DNA of 64,000 bases from an uncultured Dehalococcoidia bacterium (GCA_958295515.1 CATQGW010000004.1:62001-126000); one strand, 5' to 3'. Counted from the stretch's first letter, positions 1 through 10,121 are shown. The notes: generated by a model not told the origin, from the sequence alone. Translations and numbers: made by a program.

Positions 1-653
1 GGCGAGCCGCCCCCGCTCACCCCCTGGTCGCGGATCGCCTCATAGCTGTGCGCCGCGTGCTCCGCGATGAAGTCTTTGCCGTCGTGGAACTTCACGTCCG
101 GGCGGATGTTGAACACCCACGTCAGGTTGTCCGGCGTCTCCCACGACTGCGCCACATCCGAGCGGATCTCCCACTCCGGGCCGGTGAACTCCCAGAAGTT
201 GTTCGCCAGCTCGTTGAGCGACACCCCGCCGTACTGCGTCAGGCAGTTGTACATGTAGCCGGTCGGGTCGATCGTCCCGTTGTTGCCCGCGCTGTTCCAG
301 GGGAAGCGAATCAGCGTCAGCTGCGACGCCGCCGCGCGCTCGAAGACGCCGCCCTTCTGAATCACGTTGCCCTGGCTGTCGCGCTCCGCCTCGTCCGCCG
401 CAGCGACGGCGGCCTGCTGCTGCTGCTGTTCCTGCTGCTCCTGCGCGGGAGCTTCCTGCTGCTCCTGCTGCTGCGCGGTCTGCGCCGCCGCTGCCGCCGG
501 CGCTTGCGCCTGCTGCTCCGCGTCGTCATCGTCGTCGCCGCAGCCCACCAACGCCAGGCCGGCCGCCCCGACACCCGCGCGGGCGCTCGCCGACAGCATC
601 GCGCGCCGCGTAATTCGCCGGCTGCGCATCCGCGACCAATAGTTGCTCTCCAT
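1..653 (-). CDS. Family 5 (peptide/nickel-type) ABC transporter solute-binding lipoprotein, N-terminal part
   Basis: The first 217 codons of an extracellular solute-binding protein; the rest lies beyond the left edge. The N-terminus has a Tat-like twin-arginine motif (TRRAML, about residues 16-20), a hydrophobic stretch and a lipobox ending ALVGC (Cys 38), followed by Asp-rich and then Gln/Ala-rich linker to about residue 80. The mature part contains a family 5 pattern: DVAQSWE followed by WVFNIRPDVKFHDGK. Exported lipoprotein that would capture peptides or similar ligands for a Dpp/Opp-type importer. The ATG is preceded by GGAGG. The leader is almost the same as that of the SBP at 52720-54696, so the two are paralogues. 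Substrate cannot be told. Confidence 0.88.
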   Translation of the reverse strand, partial: MESNYWSRMRSRRITRRAMLSASARAGVGAAGLALVGCGDDDDDAEQQAQAPAAAAAQTAQQQEQQEAPAQEQQEQQQQQAAVAAADEAERDSQGNVIQKGGVFERAAASQLTLIRFPWNSAGNNGTIDPTGYMYNCLTQYGGVSLNELANNFWEFTGPEWEIRSDVAQSWETPDNLTWVFNIRPDVKFHDGKDFIAEHAAHSYEAIRDQGVSGGGS

Positions 654-724
654 CGATTCTGCCTCCAGTGTTCGCTCGCTCACAAAACGGGGCGCACGCC
701 TCCTCAGACGGGCCAACCGGTTCG

Positions 725-737
725 TCTGCCACGCAGA
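725..737. promoter_or_regulatory. 13-bp palindrome TCTGCCACGCAGA, copy 1
   Basis: A perfect inverted repeat (TCTGC-CAC-GCAGA) about 70 bp upstream of the start of the SBP gene ending at 653. The same 13-mer, also followed by AGCAGC-like sequence, occurs at 1712-1724 upstream of the lipoprotein gene. Two copies before two exported-protein genes on the same strand suggest an operator, but no regulator is identified. Confidence 0.3.
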
Positions 738-843
738 TTAGCAGCCGTGTTCGTAGAGACTGCTCCCCAGGTAACGGAGGGGTAATCAGCCGCGCTCAAC
801 CTCGGTCATCTCCGCGAACGCGGCGGGCGACGGTGGCACAGCC

Positions 844-1605
844 CGGCTAATCGAGACGTTGGAGCGTGACCGCCGCCTCGGCGTCCGCCTGCGTCCACAC
901 CCCGCCGCGGCCGCGGCCGCTCCAGAACGCAATCCCCTCGCAGTCGCCCTGCGGAGTCCGGCTGTGGCGAAGCACGCACTCCTGGCCGGGCGCGAACTGG
1001 AACGGCTCCGCCCGCTCCGGATCCTGCGCCGCGCTGAGGAAGACATAGCAGCGCGTCTCCGGCACGAACACCACCGCGTCAACGCGACCGCGCTCGTTGA
1101 ACGACTCCGCGTTCACGCTCAGCACGAGCGAATCAACCCCCTGACAACCGGATGCGTCTGCGACGTTTGACACGGAGCTGATGACGGCGCCGGGCTGCGC
1201 GCGGAACCAGTCGCAGTCTCCCAGATACGCCGCACCTCTCTCCCCGATATACGGAATGATCGGGCCGGGGTACTCGATGACGCAGGCGCCGCCCGCCCTG
1301 GGATCGTGGTCAAAGGTCAGCGTGAACGTCGTAGTGCATTGACCAGACGGCGCGGTGATCACACGGACCATGCGCTCGTCCTCGTCAAACGATGCCGGCG
1401 TGACGAGAATCGTCTGCGTCGGCAGCCCCTCGCAGAGCTCCGACCGCTCGACGCCAAGGCTCGCCGCGCCGACGCTCTGCGACGGACTCGCGCCCTGCTC
1501 CACAAGCTGTTGCGGCGCCTCCGGCAGCGCGTCGGAGCAGGCAATCGCCAGCAGCGCCCCGAACGCGGCTAACACCACCACCGCCCATCCTCGCCGCGTC
1601 CTCAT
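844..1605 (-). CDS. Hypothetical lipoprotein
   Basis: A 252-residue protein with a lipoprotein signal peptide: positively charged start (MRTRRGW), hydrophobic helix and a lipobox ending LAIAC near residue 23. The mature part is rich in cysteine for this genome (about nine), which suggests disulfides in an exported protein. No catalytic motif or known fold is recognised. It lies between the halogenase-like gene and the SBP gene on the same strand, with a short palindrome (1712-1724) upstream. Function unknown; probably anchored outside the cytoplasmic membrane. Confidence 0.7.
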
Positions 1606-1711
1606 GATTATCTCCCATCACCGCGTCCTCTGAACGCTCAAGCGTACACCCAAACGACGACGATGAACGCAACAGGCGCGGCTCCGAGCCGTGCCACCAC
1701 CCGCGTAGCGG

Positions 1712-1724
1712 TCTGCCACGCAGA
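1712..1724. promoter_or_regulatory. 13-bp palindrome TCTGCCACGCAGA, copy 2
   Basis: Second copy of the inverted repeat seen at 725-737. It lies about 107 bp upstream of the lipoprotein start at 1605 and just past the end of the halogenase-like gene. Candidate operator shared by the two exported-protein genes. Confidence 0.3.
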
Positions 1725-1742
1725 GCAGCAACGCGCGGCTTC

Positions 1743-3437
1743 CTACGCCCCGTGGCAGCGCTTGTACTTCTTGCCCGAGCCGCACGGACAGGGCTGGTTG
1801 CGCCCCACCGTCGGCGTCTGCACATCGATCAGCCCCGCGCCAATCAGCGTCGGCAGATCGCGCTGCACAATCTCCGTCAGACGCGCCGCGCCCCGCAGCT
1901 GATGCTCCGCATCCACCGCGCCAATAATCTCTCCCAGCGTCGCCCGCCCATCCATCTTCCCGATGCACGCCGCCATCACCGCCGTCACCGGATAGCCGTC
2001 CGACTCCCCACCCTCGACAACCAGCCGAAACGCCTGCTGGTAGCCCGACGTCGAGAGGTTGCGCGCCTGCGCCAGCCGCACCCGCGGCGGCAACGACGGC
2101 GCAGCGCGGAGCAGCGCCTCCGGATCCGCGCTCGCCGCCTCCGCCGACGCCTGCCGCTCGCGCGCACGCCGATCGCGCCGCTGCACCTCCTCGGCGAGCT
2201 CCGCCGGCAGCTCCCCGCGCTCGATCACCGCCCGCTCATAGCCGTGCGGCGGCTGCCCACTCACCGCCCGCACAAACGCCTCGCGCGGCGTCGCATCCCC
2301 CCCGAGCTGATCCGCAAAGAGCCGCCGCGCCTCCCAGAAATACGAGTCCGCCGTCCGATTCGTGCCGTAGAACAGCTGCGCCGTCAGGTGGAAATAGTCG
2401 TACTGCTTCTCGTAAGCCGTCTGATAGGCAACAGCCGCCTCGCGGCGGTTACGCGGGTCGGTCAGCGCGGTGGAGACATAGCTCGCCGCCAGCGCCGCGC
2501 TGCCCAGCGCCAGATGCACCCCCGACGAGAACAGCGGATCCACAAAGCAGGCCGCATCCCCGACCAGCACATACCCATCGCCCGCGAACGACGAGGAGCG
2601 GTACGACCAGTCGCGCTCCACCTGCGGCTCGCCGACCAGCTCCGCATCCTCGAGCAGCGCGCAGGTGTGCGGCGCGAGCGCGATCTGCGCCGCCAAAAAG
2701 CCGTCCGCGCCCTGCTCCCGCAGCCCTGCCTGCCCGATCTCCTTGTCCACCACCGCGCCCACGCTGCTCACACCCGTATGCAGCGGAATCTTCCACAGCC
2801 AACCGTGCGCGTAGGACTCAATGAAAATGTTGCCGTCGTTGGGCGGATCGAGATGCCTCGCGCCGCAGTAATAGCCAAACACCGCCAGATTCTGAAAAAA
2901 CGTGTCCCACTGCTGAAGCTGAAGCTTGCGGCTCAACAGCGCCGCCTGCCCGCTCGCATCAACGACAAAGCGCGGCGCAATCCGCCCCTCCACGCCCTCA
3001 TGCAGGAAGCGCACCGCGGCAGGCCGCTCGCCCTCAAACTCCACATCAACCACCTGGTGCCGCTCCCGCACATCCACCCCATGCGCGCGCGCGTTCTCAA
3101 GCAAAATCTGGTCGAACTGCGAGCGCACCACCTGAAAAGAGCTGGGCCGCTGCTCCGGATCGTCCGCGAAATACCAGCTCCACGGATCAGGATCCTTGCC
3201 CCAGACCAGCGTCGCGCCGCGCTTCGTCACGAAGCCCGCCGCCTCAATTTGCGGCATCACCCCGATCTGTTCGAGCACCGGGATGCTCGCCGGCAGCAGC
3301 GACTCACCGACATGCTCCCGAGGGAACGCGGCGCGTTCCAGCAGCGTCACGCGGAAGCCCCGATCGGCCAGCAGCGCCGCGCAGGCGCTGCCCCCCGGTC
3401 CCCCGCCGATCACCAGCACATCGCAGGATTCCGGCAT
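1743..3437 (-). CDS. Flavin-dependent halogenase-family oxidoreductase with C-terminal SEC-C zinc motif
   Basis: A 564-residue FAD protein. Residues 7-35 form the dinucleotide fold (GGGPGGS, then LLER). Halogenase-family marks follow: [11 protein letters not shown] near 39-49, the WxWxIP motif (WLWKIP, 213-218) and the second FAD motif [14 protein letters not shown] (293-306). Lys72 in [10 protein letters not shown] fits the conserved Lys region of this family. After about residue 440 is an unassigned, possibly winged-helix segment, then a SEC-C metal motif (C550-x-C552-x8-C561-H562). The family uses FADH2, O2 and halide to halogenate aromatic or carrier-bound substrates; related members are dehydrogenases or geranylgeranyl reductases. 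The SEC-C tail is unusual. No flavin reductase or biosynthetic cluster is adjacent, so the substrate is unknown. Confidence 0.75.
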   Translation of the reverse strand: MPESCDVLVIGGGPGGSACAALLADRGFRVTLLERAAFPREHVGESLLPASIPVLEQIGVMPQIEAAGFVTKRGATLVWGKDPDPWSWYFADDPEQRPSSFQVVRSQFDQILLENARAHGVDVRERHQVVDVEFEGERPAAVRFLHEGVEGRIAPRFVVDASGQAALLSRKLQLQQWDTFFQNLAVFGYYCGARHLDPPNDGNIFIESYAHGWLWKIPLHTGVSSVGAVVDKEIGQAGLREQGADGFLAAQIALAPHTCALLEDAELVGEPQVERDWSYRSSSFAGDGYVLVGDAACFVDPLFSSGVHLALGSAALAASYVSTALTDPRNRREAAVAYQTAYEKQYDYFHLTAQLFYGTNRTADSYFWEARRLFADQLGGDATPREAFVRAVSGQPPHGYERAVIERGELPAELAEEVQRRDRRARERQASAEAASADPEALLRAAPSLPPRVRLAQARNLSTSGYQQAFRLVVEGGESDGYPVTAVMAACIGKMDGRATLGEIIGAVDAEHQLRGAARLTEIVQRDLPTLIGAGLIDVQTPTVGRNQPCPCGSGKKYKRCHGA

Positions 3438-3496
3438 CTCTCCGTCCCCTTGAGCTCAAAGCGAAGCGGGCGGTTTCAGTCTAAAGACCGCGCCAT

Positions 3497-4564
3497 CTAC
3501 GCCCGGCCCAGCGAGACGACTCGCCCGCCAGCCGCAGATTCCCGCACCGCGTCCAGCGCAATCTGCGAGTGCAAACCGTCCGCAAAGTTCGGCGAGGGCG
3601 AGCGCCCGCCGTCGATGCCCGCCGCAAATGCCTCAATCAGCAGCGCCGACGCGCCCACCGCCCCGCCCGCCGCAATCGCCCCCTGCTCCGCCGGCGCCTC
3701 AAGCACCGTGAAGCCCACCTCGCCGGCGCGGCCGAGCGCCACTTCCCCCTCGGTCAGCATCCCGCCGGAAGATGTCGCATAAATCACACCCTCCGAGCCG
3801 GCAATCACAATCCGCAGCCCCAACGGCGGATCCGAAACCCACGACAGCGCCAGCGTCGCGCTCCCGCCCGCCGCGAACCTGAAGTGCGCGCTGACCTGAT
3901 CCTCGCTGGCGAAGCCCGGCTCAAGCTCCGCCGGCGGAAACGACGCCAGCTGCGCCGACACCGCGTCCAGCTCGCCGAACCACTGCCGCAGCAGATCAAT
4001 AATGTGCGAACCAAGCTCGTTCAAAAGCCCCCCGCCCAACGCCGGATCGAGCCGCCACGGCCGCTCCAGCTGCAAGAGCGGATTGGTCGTCTGCAGATCC
4101 ACGCTCACATGCCGCACCTCCCCGATCGCGCCCTGTGCAAGCAGCTCCGCAACCCGCACGCGCAGCGGCGTGAAGCGGAACTCGAAGTTGACCATCGCCG
4201 TCCGGTCGCTCGCCTCAGCAATCTCCAAGAGCGCCCGCGCCTCGGCGGCGCTGCCGGCAAAAGGCTTGTCGCAGAGCACATGCTTGCCGGCCGCAAACGC
4301 AGCGCGGCACAACTCCGGATGCAGATGCGGCGGCGTATGGATCGCCACCGCATCAAGCTCCGCCCGGTTGATCAGCGCCGCCGCATCGTGCGTGGCGAAG
4401 GGGATTTCCAGCCGCGCGGCCTCCGCCGCCGCGCGCTCCGCGCGCCGGCTCCACAGCCCCGCGACTTCCCAGCCGGCGGCGCGAAAGGCATGCACCGAAA
4501 CCCGCGTCCCCCAGCCCGCCCCAAAGATGCCCACCCGCCGCCGCGCTCGTTCACCCGTTGCCAT
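3497..4564 (-). CDS. Gfo/Idh/MocA family NAD(P)-dependent oxidoreductase
   Basis: A 355-residue dehydrogenase. The start chosen (MATGERARRR) is preceded by AGGAGG with seven bases of spacing; a longer frame runs further upstream but lacks such a site. The Rossmann motif VGIFGAGWGT is at the N-terminus, and CDKPFAG carries the (E/D)KP motif that holds the catalytic Lys. The C-terminal half has the alpha/beta substrate domain with the helix GGGLLNELGSHIIDL. The family oxidises or reduces sugars, inositols and related polyols; substrate unknown. It follows the carboxyltransferase gene on the same strand with about 50 bp between them. Confidence 0.85.
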   Translation of the reverse strand: MATGERARRRVGIFGAGWGTRVSVHAFRAAGWEVAGLWSRRAERAAAEAARLEIPFATHDAAALINRAELDAVAIHTPPHLHPELCRAAFAAGKHVLCDKPFAGSAAEARALLEIAEASDRTAMVNFEFRFTPLRVRVAELLAQGAIGEVRHVSVDLQTTNPLLQLERPWRLDPALGGGLLNELGSHIIDLLRQWFGELDAVSAQLASFPPAELEPGFASEDQVSAHFRFAAGGSATLALSWVSDPPLGLRIVIAGSEGVIYATSSGGMLTEGEVALGRAGEVGFTVLEAPAEQGAIAAGGAVGASALLIEAFAAGIDGGRSPSPNFADGLHSQIALDAVRESAAGGRVVSLGRA

Positions 4565-4616
4565 CGCTGCCTCCTGTGTGACCTCCACAGTTTCGCAGGC
4601 GGAAATCACGCGATCA

Positions 4617-6179
4617 GGGCAGGTAAGGAATGCGGCTCGTGGGACCCAGTTTCGTAGCGATGTGAGACTGCGCATCGCGCACAAAATCAACCATCAGCGG
4701 GCGGGTGTCGCGCGGGTCGATCATGTCCTCGATCCCGAAAGCGTGCGCCGTGCGCAGCGGCGAGCGGAGCTCATTGAGCCGCGCCTCAATCTCCTCCCGC
4801 TTCGCTTCGGGGTCCGGAGCTTCCCTGATCTCCCGGCGGTAGGCGGCCGTGACCCCACCCTCAATATGCATCGAACCCCAGTGCGCCGAAGGCCAGGCGT
4901 ACCGCCGGTACAGCGCATCGCCGCGCCGATACTGAAGGCCGCCCGCCACTCCATACGCCTGGCGCGTGATGAACACGAGGTACGGCGTCTCCGAAAGGCG
5001 GCTCAGCAGCATCAGCCGCGCCCCCGCCCGAATGATCCCCGACCGCTCCTCGGCCGGACCCACCGAGAAGCCCGGCTCGTCGCAGAAATAGATCAGCGGC
5101 AAATGAAAGGTGTCGCAGAGCTGAATCAGCCGCGCAATCTTCTCCGCGGCGTCTCGATCGGTCGATCCCCCGTTCTCCCGCGGATTGTTGATCATCACCC
5201 CGACCGGATACCCATCAACGCGAGCCAACCCCGTAATCCGAGCCTTGCCCCAATGCGGCTGAATCTCAAAGAACGAGTCGCGGTCGAGCGTGAGCTCGAG
5301 AATGCGGCGCGGATCGTAAATGCGCCGAACACTGCGCGGAATCACCGACAGCAGCGCCTCCTCGCGCCGCTCAGGATCATCCTCGGGCGCAATCCGCGGC
5401 GGCGCTTCCCACACGTTCTGCGGCAGGTAGCTGAGAAAGCGCCGCGTCTGCTGCATCGCCTCCGCCTCGCTCTCCGCCAGGTTCGCCACAACCCCGTTCC
5501 CAAACACGTGGACCTGCTCCCCGCCCAACTCTTCCTTCGAGATCTCCAGCCCGCGCGCAGCCTTGACGACCGGCGGACCGCCCACAAAGAGCTGGCTGGT
5601 GTCTTTAACCATCACGTTGAAGTGGCAGTCCGCAGCGATCACCGCAGGCGCGCCCGCGACCGAGCCCAGCACCACCGAGACGACCGGCACCTGCCAGATC
5701 AGGTCATCCACACCGGCGCCCCCGCCGATCTCCGGACCCGTCACATAGGTGCGCCCCAACTCCTCAAAGTGCCGCACGCTCCCGCCCGTCGCATCGAGCA
5801 GCCGCACGAACGGAATGCGATTCATGTAGGCGTGGCGAATTGCCCAGCTGCCCTTCTGCCCGACAAAGCCGTCCGCCGAGCCGCCCCGAATCGTGAAATC
5901 GTCGCCCTGCACGGCGACCTTGCGCCCATGAATCCGCGCCACACCGACCACACTGTTGGCGGGGGTGAGCGCCGCGAGTTCGTTGCCCTCCCATTCCGGT
6001 TTGCCGGCCAGCACCCCGGTTTCGGCGAAGCCCTCGGCGTCCGCGAGCAGCTCGATCCGCTCCCGCACGGTCAGCTTGCCGCGCCCTTGATGGAACGCGA
6101 CCGAATCGGGCCCACCCATCTGCCGCGCCAGTTCGGCGCGGCGCTCCATTTCGTCGAGTTCGCGTTGCCAGGACATCAT
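4617..6179 (-). CDS. Acyl-CoA carboxylase carboxyltransferase (beta) subunit
   Basis: About 520 residues of the biotin-dependent carboxyltransferase family (propionyl-/methylcrotonyl-CoA carboxylase beta). Typical signatures: GKLTVRERIELL near the start, the oxyanion-hole segments GGSADGF and GPEIGGGAG in the N domain, and VGVMINNPRENGGS and ITRQAYGVAG in the C domain. It transfers carboxyl from carboxybiotin to an acyl-CoA. No biotin carboxylase or carrier subunit is adjacent, so partners must be elsewhere. The start MMSWQREL lies about ten bases after the permease stop, suggesting co-transcription with the Dpp-like genes; the upstream extension of the frame lies inside the permease gene and was not used. 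Confidence 0.85.
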
Positions 6180-6189
6180 TCGCTCGCGA

Positions 6190-7101
6190 TCAGGCGCGGC
6201 GGCGGAGTTGCGGATCCAGCGCGTCCCGCAGCCAGTCGCCAAACAGGTTGCCAACCAGCGCCACGATCATAATCGTGATCCCCGGGAAGCCCGTCAGCCA
6301 GAAGCGGATTTTCAGCAGGTCGCGGCCTTCCGAAACCATCTTCCCCCACGAAATGGTCTCCGGCCCCACCCCCGCGCCGAGGAACGACAGCGACGCTTCG
6401 GCGATGATCACGATCGAGACGTTGAGCGTGGCGAGAATCACGATCGAGTTCACCACGCTCGGCAGCAGGTGGCGGGTCATCAGCCGGAAGTCCGACGCCC
6501 CGATCGTGCGCGCCGCGAGGATGAACTCCCGCTCGCGCAGGCTGAGCACCTCCGCCCGCACCAGCCGCGCATAGGGCGCCCACAGAAACACGATCAGAAT
6601 CACGATCACGTTGCGCAGCGACGGCCCGAGCATCGCCGCAATCAGCAGCGCGAACAGCAGCGCAGGGAACGCGAGCTGCACCTCCACCAGCCGCATCGAC
6701 AGCGAGTCGAACAGACCCCGCCGCCAGCCCGCCAGCAGCCCGATCGCCGTGCCCAGCACCAGCGAGCCGGGAATCGCCGTCGCAATCACGATCAGCGACG
6801 TCTGAGTGCCCTTAATCAGCCGGCTGAACGTGTCGCGCCCCAGCCCGTCGGTGCCGAAAACATGCTCCCAACTGCCCTCCGCTTGCCAGACCGGATCCGC
6901 AAGACGGTTCACCAGGTTCTGGTCCGTCGGATCATGCAGCGTGATCCAGTCCGCGAAGATGCCCGCCACGATGAAGACGCCGACCACGATCAGGTAAACC
7001 AGCAGCAGCGGCCACCCACGCGGCAGGCGGCGCGGCAGCAGGCGGCGGCGCGGGGGAGCGAACTCAACCGCGCCGGCCGCATCTACGCCCCCCGCGCTCA
7101 T
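6190..7101 (-). CDS. ABC transporter permease, DppC/OppC type
   Basis: A 303-residue inner-membrane permease of the peptide/nickel import family. It has a proline/arginine-rich cytoplasmic start, a first membrane helix (residues about 29-50), the segment GTDGLGRDTFSRLIKG typical of DppC, and the EAA loop region EASLSFLGAGVGPE near the C-terminus. It starts within the stop of the upstream permease (TGATG overlap), so the two are translationally coupled. No ATPase genes are found beside it; the only linked binding protein is the truncated one at 8073-9200. Confidence 0.88.
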   Translation of the reverse strand: MSAGGVDAAGAVEFAPPRRRLLPRRLPRGWPLLLVYLIVVGVFIVAGIFADWITLHDPTDQNLVNRLADPVWQAEGSWEHVFGTDGLGRDTFSRLIKGTQTSLIVIATAIPGSLVLGTAIGLLAGWRRGLFDSLSMRLVEVQLAFPALLFALLIAAMLGPSLRNVIVILIVFLWAPYARLVRAEVLSLREREFILAARTIGASDFRLMTRHLLPSVVNSIVILATLNVSIVIIAEASLSFLGAGVGPETISWGKMVSEGRDLLKIRFWLTGFPGITIMIVALVGNLFGDWLRDALDPQLRRRA

Positions 7102-8024
7102 CAGCTCGACCCCACCCGGATGCGCGGATCAAGCACGTTGTACGAAAGATCCACAAGAATGTTGATCACCACGAACCAGACCGCGATCACCAGCACGCCA
7201 ACCTGAATCACGGGAAAGTCGCGCAGACTAATCGAGCGGAAGATCAGCCGCCCCACGCCCGGCCAGGCGAAGACCACTTCCACAATGATCGAGCCGGCCA
7301 GCAGCTGCGCAAGCGTGATCCCAAGCACCGTGACCAGGCCGAGCAGCGCATTGCGCAGCGCGTGGCGCAGGATCACCGTGCGGCCGGCCAACCCCTTCGC
7401 GTGCGCCGTGCGGATGTAATCGTTGCTCAGCACATCGAGCATCCCCGAGCGGGTCAGACGCATCGCGCTCGCCGCCCCGAAACCCGCCAGCGTGATCGCC
7501 GGCAGAATCAGATTCTCGAAACTGCCCCGCCCGCCCGTCGGCAGCCAGCCCAGCCGCACCGCGAAAATGAAGATCAACAGCAGCCCGAGCCAGAAATTCG
7601 GCATCGCCTGCCCCACCAACGCGACCAGCCGCGCTAACAAATCCGGCACGCTGCCGCGCCGAACCGCCGCCAGCACCCCAATCGGCACGCCGATCACCAA
7701 AATCAGCACGAACGCCGCCATGCTCAGCTGCACCGTCGACCAGAGCCGCCCCCGCACTTCATTCCACGCCGGCTGCTGGGTGTGAATCGAGTCGCCGAAA
7801 TCGAGCTGCACCACCCCCGCCAGAAAATTGCCGTACTGCACGATCATCGGATCGTGCAGCCCCAGCCGCTCTCGCGCCGCCTCAATCGATTCCTCCGTCG
7901 CGTTCCGCGCCGAGAACGCCTTGATCGGATCACCGATCAGGCGGCTGCCGACAAAGACCAGCGAAGCGACGACGAAAACAACAGCGATGGACTGCAACAG
8001 CCGGGGAATGAGATGCGCGATCAT
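7101..8024 (-). CDS. ABC transporter permease, DppB/OppB type
   Basis: A 307-residue membrane permease with about six helices. Family marks include the first helix (LLQSIAVVFVVASLVF), the region RERLGLHDPMIVQYG and the EAA-loop region after RHALRNALLG, ending VFAWPGVGRLIFRSI. It pairs with the DppC-type gene at 6190-7101 by a one-base stop/start overlap. Together they form the membrane channel of a peptide-type importer. Its cognate binding-protein gene immediately upstream is truncated, so the system may be non-functional or rely on other SBPs such as those at 1-653 or 52720-54696. Confidence 0.88.
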   Translation of the reverse strand: MIAHLIPRLLQSIAVVFVVASLVFVGSRLIGDPIKAFSARNATEESIEAARERLGLHDPMIVQYGNFLAGVVQLDFGDSIHTQQPAWNEVRGRLWSTVQLSMAAFVLILVIGVPIGVLAAVRRGSVPDLLARLVALVGQAMPNFWLGLLLIFIFAVRLGWLPTGGRGSFENLILPAITLAGFGAASAMRLTRSGMLDVLSNDYIRTAHAKGLAGRTVILRHALRNALLGLVTVLGITLAQLLAGSIIVEVVFAWPGVGRLIFRSISLRDFPVIQVGVLVIAVWFVVINILVDLSYNVLDPRIRVGSS

Positions 8025-8072
8025 CGCACGCTTGCCGATTCCCCGCCTGCTCCAGGACCCCGATCGGCGCTC

Positions 8073-9200
8073 TTACGTCTTCAGCGCCTTGAGGTTCCAC
8101 AGCTCGACCGAGGGCGGCTGCAGGAAGTACGGATCCCATTCGAGCCGCGAGGTGCTGACATGCGTCTGCACCAGCTCGAAGAGGAAAATCCACGACGCCT
8201 CGAGGTAGTGGATGCGCACCACTTCCTCCAGCAGCGCGCGCCGCTTGTCCTGGTCGAACTCGGTCTTCGCCGCCGCGATCAGCCGGTCCGCCTCCGCCCG
8301 CTCGTCGGTCAGCACCTCCACCCTGTGCTCATACGTCGCCGCGCTGTCCACGCTGATCGCAAACGAGCCGAGCGAGGTGAATCCCGCCGACTGCGGGAAG
8401 AGGTAAGGCGCGGTCAGCACCTTGTCACGCGCTTCGCCGAGGAACTTCGAGATATCCTCCGGAATCAGGTTCACGATGAACCCAACATCGCGCAGCATCT
8501 CCGCGATCGCCTCCATGAACAGCTGGTCGTTGGTGTAGAGGCCGGCGAGATAAATCAGATCCGTCTCCACGCCGTCCGCGTAGCCCGCCTCCGCGAGCAG
8601 CCGCCGCGCCTCCTCCGGGTCGTAGCCCCAGCGCTGCTCCTGCAGCCCCTCGGGGTAGCCGAACTGCCCGGTCGAGAGCGTGTAGGTGTAATTCTCCCGC
8701 CCCGTCATGATGTTCTCGGTGATCGCGTCCACATCAACCGCCAGGTTCGCCGCCATCCGCACCCGCCGGTCCCGCCACGGGTTGGGCTGACCCGGGTTGT
8801 ACGGATCCTCCTCAATCGTCATCGGCAGCTTGATGTGCAGTCCCCGCTGCGCCGGGTGGTAGAACACGTTGTAGTCGCCGGTCTCCCCCAGCGGCGCCGC
8901 CAGATCCGGCGGAATCGAGTTCGCCAGGTCGATCTCCCCCGCTTCCAGCGCCGAGACCCGCGCCCCAATCTCCGGAATCAGCCGAGCCTCAAAGCCCGCC
9001 AGATACGCCGTGCGCGGCGCGTACTGATAGTCGCGCCCGTTGTAGAAATCGTCGTTGCGCACGCTCACGATCCGCTCGTCCGGAGCCCACTCCACGAACT
9101 TGAACGGACCCGTCGCGATCGGGAACTGCCCGTAAGCCTCGTCGCCGACCTCCTCGAAGAGCTGCACGCACCCCGCCGCCGACTGCCGGCAGACGGCCAA
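8073..9200 (-). pseudogene. Family 5 solute-binding protein, truncated: N-terminal half missing
   Basis: The readable frame encodes only the C-terminal ~370 residues of a peptide-type SBP, beginning around the family's central segment (VGDEAYGQFPIATGPFKF, normally near residue 200) and ending normally at LWNLKALKT. There is no signal peptide, lipobox or lobe I. Upstream the frame stays open for only about 15 more codons to a TGA, and 70 bp further on the HpcH gene ends, so the missing part cannot be hidden by a frameshift. The first possible start is a TTG at 9200. Either a deletion removed the 5' half or the assembly is joined wrongly here. The dppB/dppC-like genes follow directly. Confidence 0.75.
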
Positions 9201-9270
9201 GTGTGCGAACTCCCGTTCACGTGAGCGAACTTGCGGAAGCGGAGTTCACGGCGACGCCCGTCGCAGCGCG

Positions 9271-10065
9271 TCAGGCGTCCTCGAGCAACGCCCCCAAACC
9301 GCTGCCCAGCGCCGCGTAGCCCGCCTGCAGCATGAAGCGATCCCAGCCGATGCAGAAGTGCCGCACCCCCAGGTCGATGTAGCGCTGCGCCTGCTCCACC
9401 GCCCCAATCTCGATCCGCGGAGCCACCCCGTATTCAAGTGACTTCCGAATCACCAACTCCTCGTTGGCGCGGATTTCGTCCACCTCCGGCGGGCGTCCCA
9501 GCGAGAAGCCGAAATCGCTCGGACCCCACTGCGTCATGTCGATCTCCAGCTCGCGCGCCGTCTCCAGAATCGCATCGATGTCGTCCACCGCGACCTTCTT
9601 CTCGATCATGATCACGGTCACCACCGAGTTGAGGTCTTCCGCGTACCCGGCGGACTGGTAGCCGGCCAGCGCAGGCCGGCGCGTCTTCACCCCCATCCGC
9701 CCCTGCCGCTGCGGGTTGTCGGGCCGCACCGCCTCGTGAACCCGCCGCACATCTTCCGCGCTGCGAATGTCCGTGAACAGCACCGCCTTGAAGCCCGCCC
9801 CCAGCGCCGCCTGCGCCCAGAACGTCTCGTTCGCCTGATCCAGCTTGATCATCAGCGGCAACCCACCGCACTGCCCCGCCCGCGCCAGGTGATAGAGCAG
9901 CCGCATGTCGAACGTGGAATACTCCGCCACATATTCCGCGTAGTCGAAAACCCCGGTGTCCCCAATGATCTCCGGGATGTCCGGGTCATTGAACAGGAAG
10001 TGAGTCCCGATCGTCGGCTTCCCCGCATCAAGCTTCTCCCGCAAAGTGTTCGCCAGCACAGCCAT
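9271..10065 (-). CDS. HpcH/HpaI-type class II aldolase family protein
   Basis: A 264-residue TIM-barrel protein of the HpcH/HpaI aldolase/citrate lyase family. Such enzymes cleave or form 2-keto acids such as 4-hydroxy-2-oxoheptanedioate, using a divalent metal. Seen in the sequence: TLREKLDAGKPTIGTHF at the start, where the family usually has LKERLRxGexxxGtw, and DYAEYVAEY, KAVLFTDIRSAED and a C-terminal RYIDLGVRHFCIGWD, as expected for this barrel. The start has GAGGAG eight bases upstream. It is followed by the truncated SBP and preceded by a 2-hydroxyacid dehydrogenase, which could act on the 2-keto acid product; the exact substrate is not known. Confidence 0.82.
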   Translation of the reverse strand: MAVLANTLREKLDAGKPTIGTHFLFNDPDIPEIIGDTGVFDYAEYVAEYSTFDMRLLYHLARAGQCGGLPLMIKLDQANETFWAQAALGAGFKAVLFTDIRSAEDVRRVHEAVRPDNPQRQGRMGVKTRRPALAGYQSAGYAEDLNSVVTVIMIEKKVAVDDIDAILETARELEIDMTQWGPSDFGFSLGRPPEVDEIRANEELVIRKSLEYGVAPRIEIGAVEQAQRYIDLGVRHFCIGWDRFMLQAGYAALGSGLGALLEDA

Positions 10066-10121
10066 TCGTCATCTCCTCACAGTCCATCGCTGCCAAGCAG
10101 CCTAAAGCGTGCCCCATCTTT

